From Pseudomonas sp. Q1-7 (GTDB lineage Bacteria > Pseudomonadota > Gammaproteobacteria > Pseudomonadales > Pseudomonadaceae), in the NCBI RefSeq assembly GCF_028010285.1, contig NZ_CP116304.1, forward strand, positions 5,658,501-5,722,500: a stretch of 64,000 nt of DNA, written 5' to 3'. The position numbers and the translations under genes are program-made. Under the pieces are notes generated by a model. It was not told the DNA's origin and did no database searches. It saw nothing but the letters and a program-made list of their open reading frames with translations. Positions 9,498-18,345 of this stretch are shown one piece after another; the first letter of the stretch is position 1, and each line of letters starts with the position of its first letter.

Positions 9498-10228
9498 GCC
9501 AGGGCAAACGCAAGCTGTCGCAATGGGGCGTCAGCCTGGTCGTGGTGCTCGGCCTGCACATCGGCCTTGGCCTCTGGGCGCTCTATTGGCGCCCACAGGC
9601 TGCGCCGATCGAGCTGCCGCCCGCAGCCATGGTGGTGGAGCTGGAGCCGCTGCCGGCCCCCGCGCCCAAACCGGCACCACCCCCGCCGCCCCAGGTCGAG
9701 CCGGAGCCCGAACCGCTGCCCAAGCTGGTGGAAGCGCCGAAGCCGAAGATCGCCATCGCGCCCAAGCCGAAACCCAAGCCCAGGCCGCCGAAGCCCAAAC
9801 CACCGGAACCCAAGCCGGAAAAGCCGCGGGAAACCGAAAGCGTGAAGGAAAGCGTCGCCGCGCCGACCGTCGCGCCCATCGACAGCAAGCCCGCCGCCCA
9901 GCAGCAGGCCGCCGCCAGTGCCCCGTCGGACGCCAAGCCGACCTGGCAGAGCAAGCTGCTCAGCCACCTGGCCCGCTACAAGCGCTACCCGGAAGACGCC
10001 CGCCGCCGTGGCTTCGAAGGCGTCAACCGCCTGCGTTTCGTGGTGGATGGCGAAGGCAAGGTGATCGCCTATTCCCTGGTGGGCAAATCCGGCAGCGCCT
10101 CGCTGGACCGCGCCACCCTGGAGATGATCCGCCGCGCCCAGCCGCTGCCGCCGCCCCCGCCGGAACTGCTGAACAACGGCTCCCTGGAAGTGGTCGCGCC
10201 CTTCGTCTACTCCCTGGACCGCCGCTGA
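9494..10228 (+). CDS. tonB: energy transducer TonB
   Basis: TonB spans the periplasm and transmits energy to siderophore, haem and cobalamin receptors. The 244-residue protein shows an N-terminal membrane anchor (about residues 12-32, with His22 inside the helix), a long Pro-Lys/Pro-Glu-rich spacer (about 55-115, many KP and EP pairs), and a C-terminal TonB domain (about 150-244) with YPEDARRRGFEGVNRLRFVV and the closing LEVVAPFVYSL strand. It overlaps exbD by four bases and ends the operon at a hairpin. Which receptors it serves is not visible here. Confidence 0.96.
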   Translation: MSQGKRKLSQWGVSLVVVLGLHIGLGLWALYWRPQAAPIELPPAAMVVELEPLPAPAPKPAPPPPPQVEPEPEPLPKLVEAPKPKIAIAPKPKPKPRPPKPKPPEPKPEKPRETESVKESVAAPTVAPIDSKPAAQQQAAASAPSDAKPTWQSKLLSHLARYKRYPEDARRRGFEGVNRLRFVVDGEGKVIAYSLVGKSGSASLDRATLEMIRRAQPLPPPPPELLNNGSLEVVAPFVYSLDRR

Positions 10229-10230
10229 TC

Positions 10231-10269
10231 CCAAGCGCCCGCACCGCCCCGGCGCGGGCGCTTGGTTCC
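10231..10269 (+). terminator. hairpin terminator after tonB
   Basis: A perfect 12-base-pair stem (10231-10242 with 10254-10265) with an 11-base loop begins two bases after the tonB stop. Only a short T-containing tail follows. It probably ends the exbBD-tonB transcript. Confidence 0.65.
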
Positions 10270-10315
10270 ATTGACTCCAGCCGCTATGCTTGCCGGACTT
10301 CAATGGAAAAATGCT

Positions 10316-11254
10316 ATGACCCTCACCGAACTGCGCTACATCGTCACCCTCGCCCAGGAACAGCATTTCGGCCGTGCCGCCGAACGCTGCCACGTGAGCC
10401 AGCCGACCCTGTCGGTCGGGGTGAAGAAGCTGGAAGACGAACTCGGCGTCCTCATCTTCGAGCGCAGCAAGAGCGCCGTGCGCCTGACGCCGGTGGGTGA
10501 GGGCATCGTTACCCAGGCGCAAAAGGTGTTGGAACAGGCCCAGGGCATCCGTGAAATGGCCCAGGCCGGCAAGAACCAGTTGGCCGCGCCGCTCAAGGTG
10601 GGTGCGATCTACACCGTCGGCCCCTACCTGTTTCCGCACCTGATTCCACAGTTGCATCGGGTCGCCCCGCAGATGCCGCTGTACATCGAAGAGAACTTCA
10701 CCCACGTCCTGCGCGACAAGCTGCGCACCGGCGAGCTGGACGCGATCATCATCGCCCTGCCCTTCGCCGAAGCCGACGTGCTGACCAAACCGCTCTACGA
10801 CGAACCCTTCTACGTCCTGCTGCCCACCGGCCACCCCTGGACCGCGCGCGAATCCATCGACAGCGAGATGCTCAACGACAAGAGCCTGCTGCTGCTGGGC
10901 GAAGGTCACTGCTTCCGCGACCAGGTGCTGGAAGCCTGCCCCAGCCTGCGCAAGGGGGGCGAGGACAGCGCCAAGCACACCACGGTGGAATCCAGCTCCC
11001 TGGAAACCATCCGCCACATGGTGGCCTCCGGCCTCGGCGTGTCGATCCTGCCGTTCTCGGCGGTGGACAGCCACCACTACGCCCCCGGTGTGATCGAGAT
11101 CCGTCCGCTGACGCCGCCGGTGCCATTCCGCACCGTGGCCATCGCCTGGCGGGCCAGCTTCCCGCGCCCGCGCGCCATCGAAGTACTGGCGGACTCCATC
11201 CGCCTCTGTTCCGTGGCCCACTCGAAAACCCAGGGCGAACCGCAGCCGGCATGA
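10316..11254 (+). CDS. oxyR: hydrogen peroxide sensor and regulator OxyR
   Basis: OxyR is a LysR-family activator of catalase, alkyl hydroperoxide reductase and related genes. The 312-residue protein has the N-terminal winged helix (LTELRYIVTLAQEQHFGRAA) and the peroxide-sensing pair in LGEGHCFRDQVLEAC, where the two cysteines fall exactly at residues 199 and 208 as in E. coli OxyR when counted from the ATG at 10316. That agreement supports this start over an upstream in-frame option. Its stop overlaps the recG start by four bases, the oxyR-recG coupling known in pseudomonads. Confidence 0.97.
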   Translation: MTLTELRYIVTLAQEQHFGRAAERCHVSQPTLSVGVKKLEDELGVLIFERSKSAVRLTPVGEGIVTQAQKVLEQAQGIREMAQAGKNQLAAPLKVGAIYTVGPYLFPHLIPQLHRVAPQMPLYIEENFTHVLRDKLRTGELDAIIIALPFAEADVLTKPLYDEPFYVLLPTGHPWTARESIDSEMLNDKSLLLLGEGHCFRDQVLEACPSLRKGGEDSAKHTTVESSSLETIRHMVASGLGVSILPFSAVDSHHYAPGVIEIRPLTPPVPFRTVAIAWRASFPRPRAIEVLADSIRLCSVAHSKTQGEPQPA

Positions 11255-13326
11255 CCGAGCTGGCGCAAGTCCCGGTCACCGCGCTCAAGGGTGTGGGCGC
11301 CGCCTTGGCGGAAAAGCTCGCCAAGGTCGGCCTGGAGAACCTGCAGGACATCCTCTTCCACCTGCCGACCCGCTATCAGGACCGCACCCGCATCACCCCC
11401 ATCGGCGAGCTGCGCCCGGGCCAGGACGCGGTGGTGGAAGGCATGGTCGGCGGTGCCGACGTGGTCATGGGTCGCCGCCGCAGCCTGCTGGTGCGCCTGC
11501 AGGACGGCAGCGGCACCCTCAGCCTGCGATTCTTTCACTTCAGCCAGGCGCAGAAGGAAGGCCTCAAGCGCGGCACCCAGTTGCGCTGTTACGGCGAGGT
11601 TCGCCCCGGCGCCACCGGCCTGGAGATCTACCACCCGGAATACCGAGCCCTCAGCGGCGATGAACCGCCGCCGGTGGAACAGACCCTGACACCCATCTAC
11701 CCCACCACCGAGGGCCTGACCCAGCAGCGTTTGCGCAGCCTCAGCCAGCTCGCGCTGGCCCGCCTCGGCCCACACAGCCTGCCCGACTGGCTGCCCAGGG
11801 AACTGGCCCGCGACTATCACCTGGGCTCCCTGGACGAAGCCATCCGCTACCTGCACCGGCCCCCGCCGGATGCCGACCTGGACGAGCTGGCCGAAGGTCA
11901 GCACTGGGCGCAGCAACGCCTGGCCTTCGAGGAACTGCTGACCCACCAGCTGTCGCTGCAACGCCTGCGTGAACAAGTTCGCGCCCAACAGGCGCCGCAG
12001 CTACCACCGGCGCGCAAGCTGCCGGCCAAGTACCTGGCCAACCTTGGCTTCCAGCCCACGGGCGCCCAGCAGCGCGTCGGCGCCGAGATCGCCTACGACC
12101 TGGCGCAGTCCGAACCCATGTTGCGCCTGGTGCAGGGCGACGTCGGTGCCGGCAAGACGGTGGTCGCCGCCCTGGCTGCGCTCCAGGCCCTCGAAGCCGG
12201 CTACCAGGTGGCGCTGATGGCGCCGACGGAAATCCTCGCCGAACAGCACTTCCTCAACTTCAGCAAGTGGCTGCAGCCGCTGGACATCGAAGTGGCCTGG
12301 CTGGCCGGCAAGCTCAAGGGCAAAGCCCGCGCCACGGCGCTGGAACAGATCGCCGGCGGCGCGCCCATGGTGGTCGGCACCCACGCGCTGTTCCAGGACG
12401 AGGTGAAGTTCAAGCGCTTGGCCCTGGTGATTATCGACGAGCAGCACCGCTTCGGCGTCCAGCAGCGCCTGGCCCTGCGCCAGAAGGGCATCGACGGCCG
12501 CCTCTGCCCGCACCAGTTGATCATGACCGCCACGCCCATTCCGCGAACGCTGGCCATGAGCGCCTACGCCGATCTGGACACCTCCATCCTCGACGAGCTC
12601 CCCCCCGGCCGCACGCCGGTGAATACCGTGCTGGTGGCCGACAGCCGCCGCGTCGAGGTGATCGAGCGAGTCCGCGCGGCTTGCCACGAAGGCCGCCAGG
12701 CCTATTGGGTCTGCACCTTGATCGAAGAATCCGAGGAACTGACCTGCCAGGCCGCGGAAACCACCTTCGAAGAACTCTCCTCGGCCCTGGGCGAGCTGCG
12801 CGTGGGCTTGATCCACGGGCGCATGAAAGCCGCCGAGAAGGCGGCGGTGATGGCCGAATTCAAGACCGGCGCCTTGCAACTGCTGGTCGCCACCACCGTG
12901 ATCGAAGTCGGCGTCGACGTGCCCAACGCCAGCCTGATGATCATCGAGAACCCCGAACGCCTCGGCCTGGCCCAGTTGCACCAGCTGCGCGGTCGCGTCG
13001 GCCGGGGCAGCGCCGCCAGCCATTGCGTGCTGCTCTACCATGCACCGCTCTCGCAGCTCGGTCGCGAGCGACTGGCGATCATGCGCGAAACCTGCGACGG
13101 CTTCGTCATCGCCGAGAAGGACCTGGAGCTGCGCGGTCCGGGCGAAATGCTCGGCACCCGCCAGACCGGTCTGCTGCAGTTCAAAGTGGCTGACCTGATG
13201 CGCGACGCCGACCTGCTGCCGGCCGTTCGCGATGCCGCGCAGGCCCTGCTGGCCCATTGGCCACAGCATGTCAGTCCACTATTGGAGCGCTGGTTGCGTC
13301 ACGGCCAACAGTACGGTCAAGTGTGA
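11251..13326 (+). CDS. recG: ATP-dependent DNA helicase RecG
   Basis: RecG remodels stalled replication forks and branched recombination intermediates. The 691-residue protein has the N-terminal wedge/OB domain (about 50-150), Walker A GDVGAGKT at about 296-303, a DEQH helicase motif II at 396-399, motif III TATPIPRTL, and motif VI QLRGRVGRG. Length is normal. Its ATG overlaps the oxyR stop, so translation is probably coupled and expression may rise with oxyR read-through under peroxide stress. Confidence 0.97.
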   Translation: MTELAQVPVTALKGVGAALAEKLAKVGLENLQDILFHLPTRYQDRTRITPIGELRPGQDAVVEGMVGGADVVMGRRRSLLVRLQDGSGTLSLRFFHFSQAQKEGLKRGTQLRCYGEVRPGATGLEIYHPEYRALSGDEPPPVEQTLTPIYPTTEGLTQQRLRSLSQLALARLGPHSLPDWLPRELARDYHLGSLDEAIRYLHRPPPDADLDELAEGQHWAQQRLAFEELLTHQLSLQRLREQVRAQQAPQLPPARKLPAKYLANLGFQPTGAQQRVGAEIAYDLAQSEPMLRLVQGDVGAGKTVVAALAALQALEAGYQVALMAPTEILAEQHFLNFSKWLQPLDIEVAWLAGKLKGKARATALEQIAGGAPMVVGTHALFQDEVKFKRLALVIIDEQHRFGVQQRLALRQKGIDGRLCPHQLIMTATPIPRTLAMSAYADLDTSILDELPPGRTPVNTVLVADSRRVEVIERVRAACHEGRQAYWVCTLIEESEELTCQAAETTFEELSSALGELRVGLIHGRMKAAEKAAVMAEFKTGALQLLVATTVIEVGVDVPNASLMIIENPERLGLAQLHQLRGRVGRGSAASHCVLLYHAPLSQLGRERLAIMRETCDGFVIAEKDLELRGPGEMLGTRQTGLLQFKVADLMRDADLLPAVRDAAQALLAHWPQHVSPLLERWLRHGQQYGQV

Positions 13327-13417
13327 TGCAGTTCACAGCGCAACCGTCGCCTCGCGCCGACCTCTTACGACCTGCTCGTTATACTCCGGGCAGAAAAAAT
13401 CAAAGCTGGATGCTGCC

Positions 13418-14824
13418 ATGACCGAAGTCGCCCTCGTCCCGGATTCCTCGCCACAACCGCCCGAAGTGATAGCGCAGCTGCTCGAGAAGCTCGGGCTGGC
13501 CTTCCAGGCACGCCTGGAGCATCCGGGCCTGCCGGCTGCCCGGCGGGTCCAGGCGGTGTTGCTGGAGGACGCCGTCGGCGCCCTGCTGGTGCTCTTTCCG
13601 CGCGATCAATTGCTGGATCTCAACCGCCTTGCCGAACTCACCGGCCGCAAGCTGGTGGCGGTCAAGCCGGAGCGCCTGGAGCGCATGCTCGGCAAGCACC
13701 AGCTGGGCACCCTGCCGGGCCTGCCGCCCCTGACCAGTTCACCCTGCCTGTATGACGAGCGCCTGCTGCAGGAACCGCGCCTGCTGGTGGAGTCGGGCCA
13801 GCCGGGGGTGCTGCTGGAACTGGCCAGCGAGGACTACCGCAGCCTGCTGGGCAAGGCCAGCGCCGCACGTTTCGGCGAACCGCTGTCGGGAATCCGCCCC
13901 AACCTCGATCGCCCGGCCGACGACCGCGCCGAGATCACCCAGGCCGTGCAGGCCTTCACCGCCCGGCGCATCCAGCAGCGCCTGGAGGAGACCATCGAAA
14001 TCCCGCCGCTGGCAGAATCGGCGCAAAAGATCATCAAGCTGCGGGTCGACCCCAACGCCACCGTCGAAGACATCACCGGCGTGGTGGAAACCGATCCGGC
14101 CCTCGCAGCCCAGGTGGTCAGCTGGGCTGCGTCGCCCTACTACGCCGCCCCCGGCAAGATCCGTTCGGTGGAAGATGCCATCGTCCGCGTGCTGGGCTTC
14201 GACCTGGTGATCAACCTCGCCCTGGGCCTGGCCCTGGGCAAATCCCTCAGCCTGCCGAAGGACCAGCCGCAGCAGGCCACACCCTACTGGCAGCAGGCGA
14301 TCTACACCGCCGCGGTGATCGAAGGGCTGACCCGCGCCATGCCCCGCGCCCAGCGCCCCGAAACCGGACTGACCTACCTCGCCGGCCTGCTGCACAACTT
14401 CGGTTACCTGGTCCTGGCCCATGTCTTCCCGCCGCATTTCTCGCTGATCTGCCGGCATCTGGAGGTCAACCCGCACCTGCCCCACAGCTACATCGAGCAA
14501 CACCTGCTGGGCATCACCCGCGAGCAGATCGGCAGCTGGCTGATGCGCTTCTGGGACATGCCGGAAGAGCTCTCCGACGCCCTGCGCTTCCAGCACGACC
14601 CGGATTACCAGGGCGACAACGCCGCCTACCCCAACCTGGTGTGCCTGGCGGTCAGCCTGCTGCGCAACCAGGGCATTGGTTCAGGCCCCGAAGTGGTGAT
14701 TCCCGACGACCTGTTCGAGGCGCTCGGTCTGACCCGCGAGAAGGCCGATGATGCGGTGAACAAGGTGTTGCAGGCCGAGGCGGCGCTACGCGAACTGGCT
14801 TCCCAGTTCAATGCGCCGCACTGA
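13418..14824 (+). CDS. YbaK-like domain plus HDOD domain protein
   Basis: The 468-residue protein joins an N-terminal region resembling the YbaK/aminoacyl-tRNA editing fold (about residues 20-165, LDLNRLAELTGRKLVAVKPERLERML) to an HDOD domain (about 185-390, RVDPNATVEDITGVVETDPALAAQVVSWA and AGLLHNFGYLVL). HDOD proteins lack most HD-phosphohydrolase metal ligands and often serve in signalling. The ATG at 13418 was chosen; the longer frame runs back over recG. A strong terminator follows. I recall the same architecture downstream of recG in P. aeruginosa. Substrate and partner are unknown. Confidence 0.85.
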   Translation: MTEVALVPDSSPQPPEVIAQLLEKLGLAFQARLEHPGLPAARRVQAVLLEDAVGALLVLFPRDQLLDLNRLAELTGRKLVAVKPERLERMLGKHQLGTLPGLPPLTSSPCLYDERLLQEPRLLVESGQPGVLLELASEDYRSLLGKASAARFGEPLSGIRPNLDRPADDRAEITQAVQAFTARRIQQRLEETIEIPPLAESAQKIIKLRVDPNATVEDITGVVETDPALAAQVVSWAASPYYAAPGKIRSVEDAIVRVLGFDLVINLALGLALGKSLSLPKDQPQQATPYWQQAIYTAAVIEGLTRAMPRAQRPETGLTYLAGLLHNFGYLVLAHVFPPHFSLICRHLEVNPHLPHSYIEQHLLGITREQIGSWLMRFWDMPEELSDALRFQHDPDYQGDNAAYPNLVCLAVSLLRNQGIGSGPEVVIPDDLFEALGLTREKADDAVNKVLQAEAALRELASQFNAPH

Positions 14825-14840
14825 TCGGCCGGCATGACAA

Positions 14841-14866
14841 AGGGGCGCCAGCGGCGCCCCTTTTTT
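14841..14866 (+). terminator. strong rho-independent terminator
   Basis: A perfect 8-base-pair GC stem (14842-14849 with 14853-14860), a three-base loop and six T follow the HDOD gene. The gene on the other strand converges here, and the three A before the stem could let it work weakly in reverse. Confidence 0.92.
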
Positions 14867-14892
14867 GTCGCGTCTGCAGCCAGGTACGAGCC

Positions 14893-15285
14893 TCAGGCCG
14901 CTTTCTTCTCGACGGCCTTCTTCCTCGGCACCAGGTGCTTGGTCAGGCCCTGGAACCAGATCACCAGCGCCGGGTTGCCCTGGATCTGGATGTCCTTGTT
15001 CTGGATGCCCTGCATGAAGGCCAGTTGCTTGTTCTTCGCGCTCATGGTGGCGAAGCCGTAGGCGCCGTCCTTGAAGCCGATGGCAAAGGACGGCGCGCTG
15101 GCCGGACCGCGTTTGCTCAGCACACGCTGGTCCTTGACGATGAAGTGACGGGCGATCTTGCCGTCCAACGTATGCAGCTGGAACACCAGGTCCTTGCCCG
15201 CCAGCTGCTGCTGGAACTCGGCGTTGTCACGGCTGGCCTTGGCCATCAGGCGGCCCAGCATCCAGAGAAGAAAGCGGAATTTCAT
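14893..15285 (-). CDS. SCP2-like small protein of unknown function
   Basis: The 130-residue protein starts MKFRFLLWMLGRLMAKASRD and ends in a Lys/Ala-rich tail (RKKAVEKKAA). The middle (FQLHTLDGKIARHFIVKD and SFAIGFKDGAYGFATM, then GIQNKDIQIQGNPALVIWF) resembles the SCP2 sterol-carrier fold, which suggests binding of a hydrophobic ligand. The ATG at 15285 was chosen because the upstream frame extension lacks a ribosome site. It lies downstream of the HU gene on the same strand but is separated by a hairpin. Function not established. Confidence 0.8.
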   Translation of the reverse strand: MKFRFLLWMLGRLMAKASRDNAEFQQQLAGKDLVFQLHTLDGKIARHFIVKDQRVLSKRGPASAPSFAIGFKDGAYGFATMSAKNKQLAFMQGIQNKDIQIQGNPALVIWFQGLTKHLVPRKKAVEKKAA

Positions 15286-15385
15286 GCGCGCACGGTCTCG
15301 AAGGGTTGAGAAAGCGGCGCATTGTAGCGTTTTGCCGGCGGGACTACAGCCAGCCAAAGGTGGGGACGGAGGGATTGCGGGTGAA

Positions 15386-15414
15386 CTGCCCGGAACCTCC
15401 CCGGTTCCGGGCAG
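15386..15414 (-). terminator. hairpin after the HU gene
   Basis: A perfect 12-base-pair stem (15386-15397 with 15403-15414) with a five-base loop lies eight bases downstream of the HU stop codon. No long T run follows on the minus strand. It probably ends or stabilises the HU mRNA. Confidence 0.7.
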
Positions 15415-15421
15415 AAGAAGC

Positions 15422-15694
15422 TCAGTTCACGGCTTCTTTCAGGGATTTTCCCGGTTTGAAGGCAACGGTGTTGCTGGCCTTGATCTTTACCGGCTGGCCA
15501 GTCTGCGGGTTCTTGCCGGTGCGTGCACCACGGTGACGTTGCAGGAAAGTGCCGAAGCCCACCAGCGTCACGCTGTCCTTGCGGTTCAGCGCGTTGGTGA
15601 TTTCTTCGAGCACCGCATTGAGTACGCGATTGGCCTGATCCTTGGTGAGATCGGCCTTTTCCGCGATAGCGGCGGCGAGTTCCGGTTTACGCAT
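15422..15694 (-). CDS. HU-family DNA-binding protein
   Basis: This 90-residue nucleoid protein begins MRKPELAAAIAEKADLTKDQ and contains the HU/IHF signature GFGTFLQRHRGARTGKNPQT followed by the DNA-clamping arm and AFKPGKSLKEAVN. HU proteins bend DNA without strong sequence specificity. The ATG at 15694 gives the exact family length; the frame remains open upstream but without HU-like sequence. It stands between the rubredoxin reductase and the SCP2-like gene, as I recall for the second HU homologue of P. aeruginosa. Confidence 0.96.
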   Translation of the reverse strand: MRKPELAAAIAEKADLTKDQANRVLNAVLEEITNALNRKDSVTLVGFGTFLQRHRGARTGKNPQTGQPVKIKASNTVAFKPGKSLKEAVN

Positions 15695-15882
15695 AAATGC
15701 CTCTTTGACGGTTTGTTGTTTTTGTGTCCGTGCTGTCCTTCCAGAACAGCGCCCAAGGCGCCGCAACGGCTCTGCGCTGCGGCAGACCACGGGGAGGATG
15801 GCACGCCGATGGGCACTCCGCCAGTGTCCTCTAAGGGAAATCCGAAAGAACCGAAGGTTTAATCCGACAGAAGGGCTGACAT

Positions 15883-17031
15883 TTATGCCAAAAGCGGCGG
15901 CAGCTCACGATTCAGCGCCAGCTTTTCATGCACGGCGGCCCCCGTCAGCGCATAGCCGAGCAGGCGTCCGCCGGCGTCGCGGCAGAGCGCCTTGATGTCC
16001 GCCCCGGAACCTTCCACCGTCCAGCTGCCTTCCATGCCCCGGGGCGGCGGCGACACCACCAGCGGGCACACCGGCGTTTTCACCGTCACCGGCATGGCCC
16101 CATAGGTCACCGCCGTGGGCTTGCCCGCGAGGGTCTGCGCCAGGGCGCGGGCACAGGCCATCAGCGGCATCACGTAGAGCAGGTTGAGGCCATCCACCTC
16201 GGCGCAATCGCCAAGGGCGTACACATGGGCGTGGGAGCTGCGCAGCTCGCGGTCCACGACCACGCCGCGGTTCACGGCCAGGCCCGCGGCGGCGGCCAGT
16301 TCGGTGCGCGGGCGCAGGCCCACGGCGGAAACCACCAGGTCACAGGCTATCCGGGTGCCGTCGGAAAGCAGCGCCTCCAGGCCCTCGCGGGTGCGATCCA
16401 GGCGTGCCAGTACCGGTCCCAGGTGGAAGCGCGCGCCGAGGCTTTCCAGCCCGGCCTGCACCGCGCCGGCGGCCGCCGCGTGCAACAGCCCCGGCATCAC
16501 CTGGTCGCAGGGTGCCACCAGCTCCACCTGCAGGCCGCCCAGGCTGAGGTCGTTGGCGAATTCGCAGCCGATCAGGCCGGCGCCGAGGATCAGGACGCGC
16601 CGCTTGCCGGCGGCAGCGCTGCGAAAGCGCGCATAGTCCTCCAGGTCGTTGATGGGAAAGATCGCGTCCTGGGCGTCGCCTTCCACCGGCACACGGATGG
16701 TATCCGCGCCCCAGGCCAGCACCAGGTCGCGGTAGGGCACGGCTTCCTCGCCTATCCACAGGCACTGGTGGGCCGGGTCGATGCCGGTGATGCGGGTATG
16801 GGTGCGGATTTCCGCCTTCAGTTGCTCGGCCATGGCGCCGGGCTCGGCCATGGCCAGGCCATCGGCATCCTTGTTCTTGCCAAAACCGGTGGAGAGCATG
16901 GGCTTGGAGTAGGAGCGGCCGTCGTCGGCGCTGATCAGCAACAGCGGCGTTTCACTGTCCAGTTTGCGAAACTCCTTGGCCAGGTTGTATCCGGCCAGGC
17001 CGGTGCCGACTATCACCACGGGTGCACTCAT
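15883..17031 (-). CDS. rubredoxin reductase (FAD/NAD-dependent)
   Basis: The enzyme passes electrons from NAD(P)H to rubredoxin, which serves alkane hydroxylases and some oxidative-stress systems. The 382-residue protein has an N-terminal FAD-binding [20 protein letters not shown], an internal NAD-binding [18 protein letters not shown] near residue 147, and the [11 protein letters not shown] flavin-contact motif. The two rubredoxin genes lie directly upstream on the same strand (74 bases from rubA2), making the partnership clear. No alkane hydroxylase gene is in the window. Confidence 0.95.
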   Translation of the reverse strand: MSAPVVIVGTGLAGYNLAKEFRKLDSETPLLLISADDGRSYSKPMLSTGFGKNKDADGLAMAEPGAMAEQLKAEIRTHTRITGIDPAHQCLWIGEEAVPYRDLVLAWGADTIRVPVEGDAQDAIFPINDLEDYARFRSAAAGKRRVLILGAGLIGCEFANDLSLGGLQVELVAPCDQVMPGLLHAAAAGAVQAGLESLGARFHLGPVLARLDRTREGLEALLSDGTRIACDLVVSAVGLRPRTELAAAAGLAVNRGVVVDRELRSSHAHVYALGDCAEVDGLNLLYVMPLMACARALAQTLAGKPTAVTYGAMPVTVKTPVCPLVVSPPPRGMEGSWTVEGSGADIKALCRDAGGRLLGYALTGAAVHEKLALNRELPPLLA

Positions 17032-17056
17032 TGCTCACTCCTGCTCGTGAAACGAC

Positions 17057-17078
17057 GCGACGGCCCAAGGGCCGTCGC
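17057..17078 (-). terminator. hairpin between rubA2 and rubredoxin reductase
   Basis: A palindrome of ten base pairs (17057-17066 with 17069-17078) has a two-base centre, so the true loop would be wider. The minus-strand tail is GTCGTTTC. It could attenuate transcription into the reductase gene. Confidence 0.5.
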
Positions 17079-17104
17079 TTGAATGGGGTTGGATGGCGGA
17101 TGGA

Positions 17105-17272
17105 TCAGGCGATCTCGATCATCTCGAAATCGATCTTGCCAACGCCGCAGTCGGGACAGACCCAATCCGGCGGAATGTCTTCCCAGCGCGTCCCGGGCGG
17201 GATCCCTTCCTCGGGCAGCCCTTCGGCCTCGTCGTAGATGAACCCGCAGACGATGCATTGCCACTTGCGCAT
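17105..17272 (-). CDS. rubA2: rubredoxin (RubA2-like)
   Basis: This 55-residue iron protein was read directly from the minus strand. It begins [18 protein letters not shown] and ends [19 protein letters not shown]. The two CxxC/CxxC pairs (CIVC and CPDC) are the four ligands of the single iron. It is a one-electron carrier between the adjacent reductase and a hydroxylase or other acceptor. A GGAGG ribosome site precedes it. It is a close tandem paralogue of the next gene. Confidence 0.96.
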   Translation of the reverse strand: MRKWQCIVCGFIYDEAEGLPEEGIPPGTRWEDIPPDWVCPDCGVGKIDFEMIEIA

Positions 17273-17382
17273 GACCACCTCCGCCGGCGCGCAGAGCCGT
17301 GCTGAACCTACTCCAGGAGACCGGCGACCGCCAAGCGCCGCCGGACCACTCCAGACAGAGGATAGGCCTTTGTGCGCCCCAC

Positions 17383-17405
17383 AAAAAAGCCGGCGCGTGG
17401 CCGGC
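17383..17405 (-). terminator. rho-independent terminator after rubA1
   Basis: On the minus strand a GCCGGC stem (17389-17394 with 17400-17405), with a five-base loop and some outer pairing, is followed by six T (17383-17388). It lies 18 bases after the rubA1 stop and before rubA2. Confidence 0.85.
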
Positions 17406-17422
17406 CTTTCCCCCGCGGACGA

Positions 17423-17590
17423 TCAGTTGATCTCGATCATCTCGAAATCCAGCTTGCCCACGCCGCAATCCGGGCAGAGCCAGTCTTCCGGCACGTCTTC
17501 CCAGCGGGTGCCGGCGGCGATGCCGTCATCCGGCCAGCCCTGGGACTCGTCATAGACCAGGCCACACACCACACATTGCCACTTCTTCAT
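17423..17590 (-). CDS. rubA1: rubredoxin (RubA1-like)
   Basis: The second 55-residue rubredoxin begins [18 protein letters not shown] and ends [19 protein letters not shown], with both CxxC iron-binding pairs intact. It matches its neighbour at most positions but differs in the 17-33 segment ([13 protein letters not shown] versus [13 protein letters not shown]). It is the promoter-proximal gene of the rubredoxin/reductase group and is followed by its own terminator, so rubA1 may be expressed partly independently of rubA2 and the reductase. Confidence 0.96.
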   Translation of the reverse strand: MKKWQCVVCGLVYDESQGWPDDGIAAGTRWEDVPEDWLCPDCGVGKLDFEMIEIN

Positions 17591-17763
17591 CACTCAGTTC
17601 TCCACGATCAGGCGTTCCCGACCGGCTGCCTCTGCGGGACGCTTGCGGTCGGTTCAGGGACTCAGGGCCGTTTTGTACTGGTTCACCCGCCAGCCGGCAA
17701 GAGGCAGCCGACCGGCATCGACCGTGATAATCTGCGCCGTCTTCCACCGCCCAAGCCCCGCCC

Positions 17764-18318
17764 GTGCCACACGCCGCCCTCGCCCATCCGCCCCGCTGGC
17801 TGACCGCCGCCCAGCTCCACCCCGCGCCCGCCACCGGCATCCGCGACTGGTTGTTCGACCAGGGCTCGCTGACCCGCCGGCTCACCGCGCTTTCGGACAA
17901 CGCCTTCAGCGTCGCCCCGCTGGAGGAAGGCTGGCAGAGCCTGCGCGCCGACGAGTGCTGCGCCCTGGGCATTCCCGCCGGCAGCCAGGGCTGGGTGCGC
18001 GAGGTGTTCCTGCGTGGCCATGGCGAGACCTGGGTGTTCGCCCGTAGCGTGGCGGCCCGCCAGGCCCTGGAAGGTTCGGGGCTGGACCTGCACCAGCTCG
18101 GCAGCCGCTCCCTGGGCGAGCTGCTGTTCAGCGACCGCGCCTTCGAACGCGGCGCCATCGAGGTCACCCGCTACCCCGCCCCGCTGCTGCCACCGGACGT
18201 GCGTGGCGAACGACTCTGGGGCCGCCGCTCGTGCTTCTCCCGTGGAGACCTGAAGGTGCTGGTGGCGGAGATCTTCCTGCCCGCGCTGTGGCGCCAGGCG
18301 GGTATCGAGACCGTATAA
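17764..18318 (+). CDS. ubiC: chorismate lyase
   Basis: UbiC converts chorismate to 4-hydroxybenzoate and pyruvate, the first committed step of ubiquinone synthesis. The 184-residue protein shows the family blocks WLFDQGSLTRRL, GWVREVFLRGHGETWVFAR and GEILLFS-like LGELLFSDRAFERG, ending RRSCFSRGDLKVLVAEIFLP. The start is a GTG at 17764 with no strong ribosome site; no better start is seen. ubiA begins 27 bases downstream, giving the usual ubiCA operon. Just upstream, the region 17591-17763 separates it from divergent rubA1. Confidence 0.95.
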   Translation: MPHAALAHPPRWLTAAQLHPAPATGIRDWLFDQGSLTRRLTALSDNAFSVAPLEEGWQSLRADECCALGIPAGSQGWVREVFLRGHGETWVFARSVAARQALEGSGLDLHQLGSRSLGELLFSDRAFERGAIEVTRYPAPLLPPDVRGERLWGRRSCFSRGDLKVLVAEIFLPALWRQAGIETV

Positions 18319-18345
18319 TCCGGCTCTTCCTAGGGAGAGCCGCCG

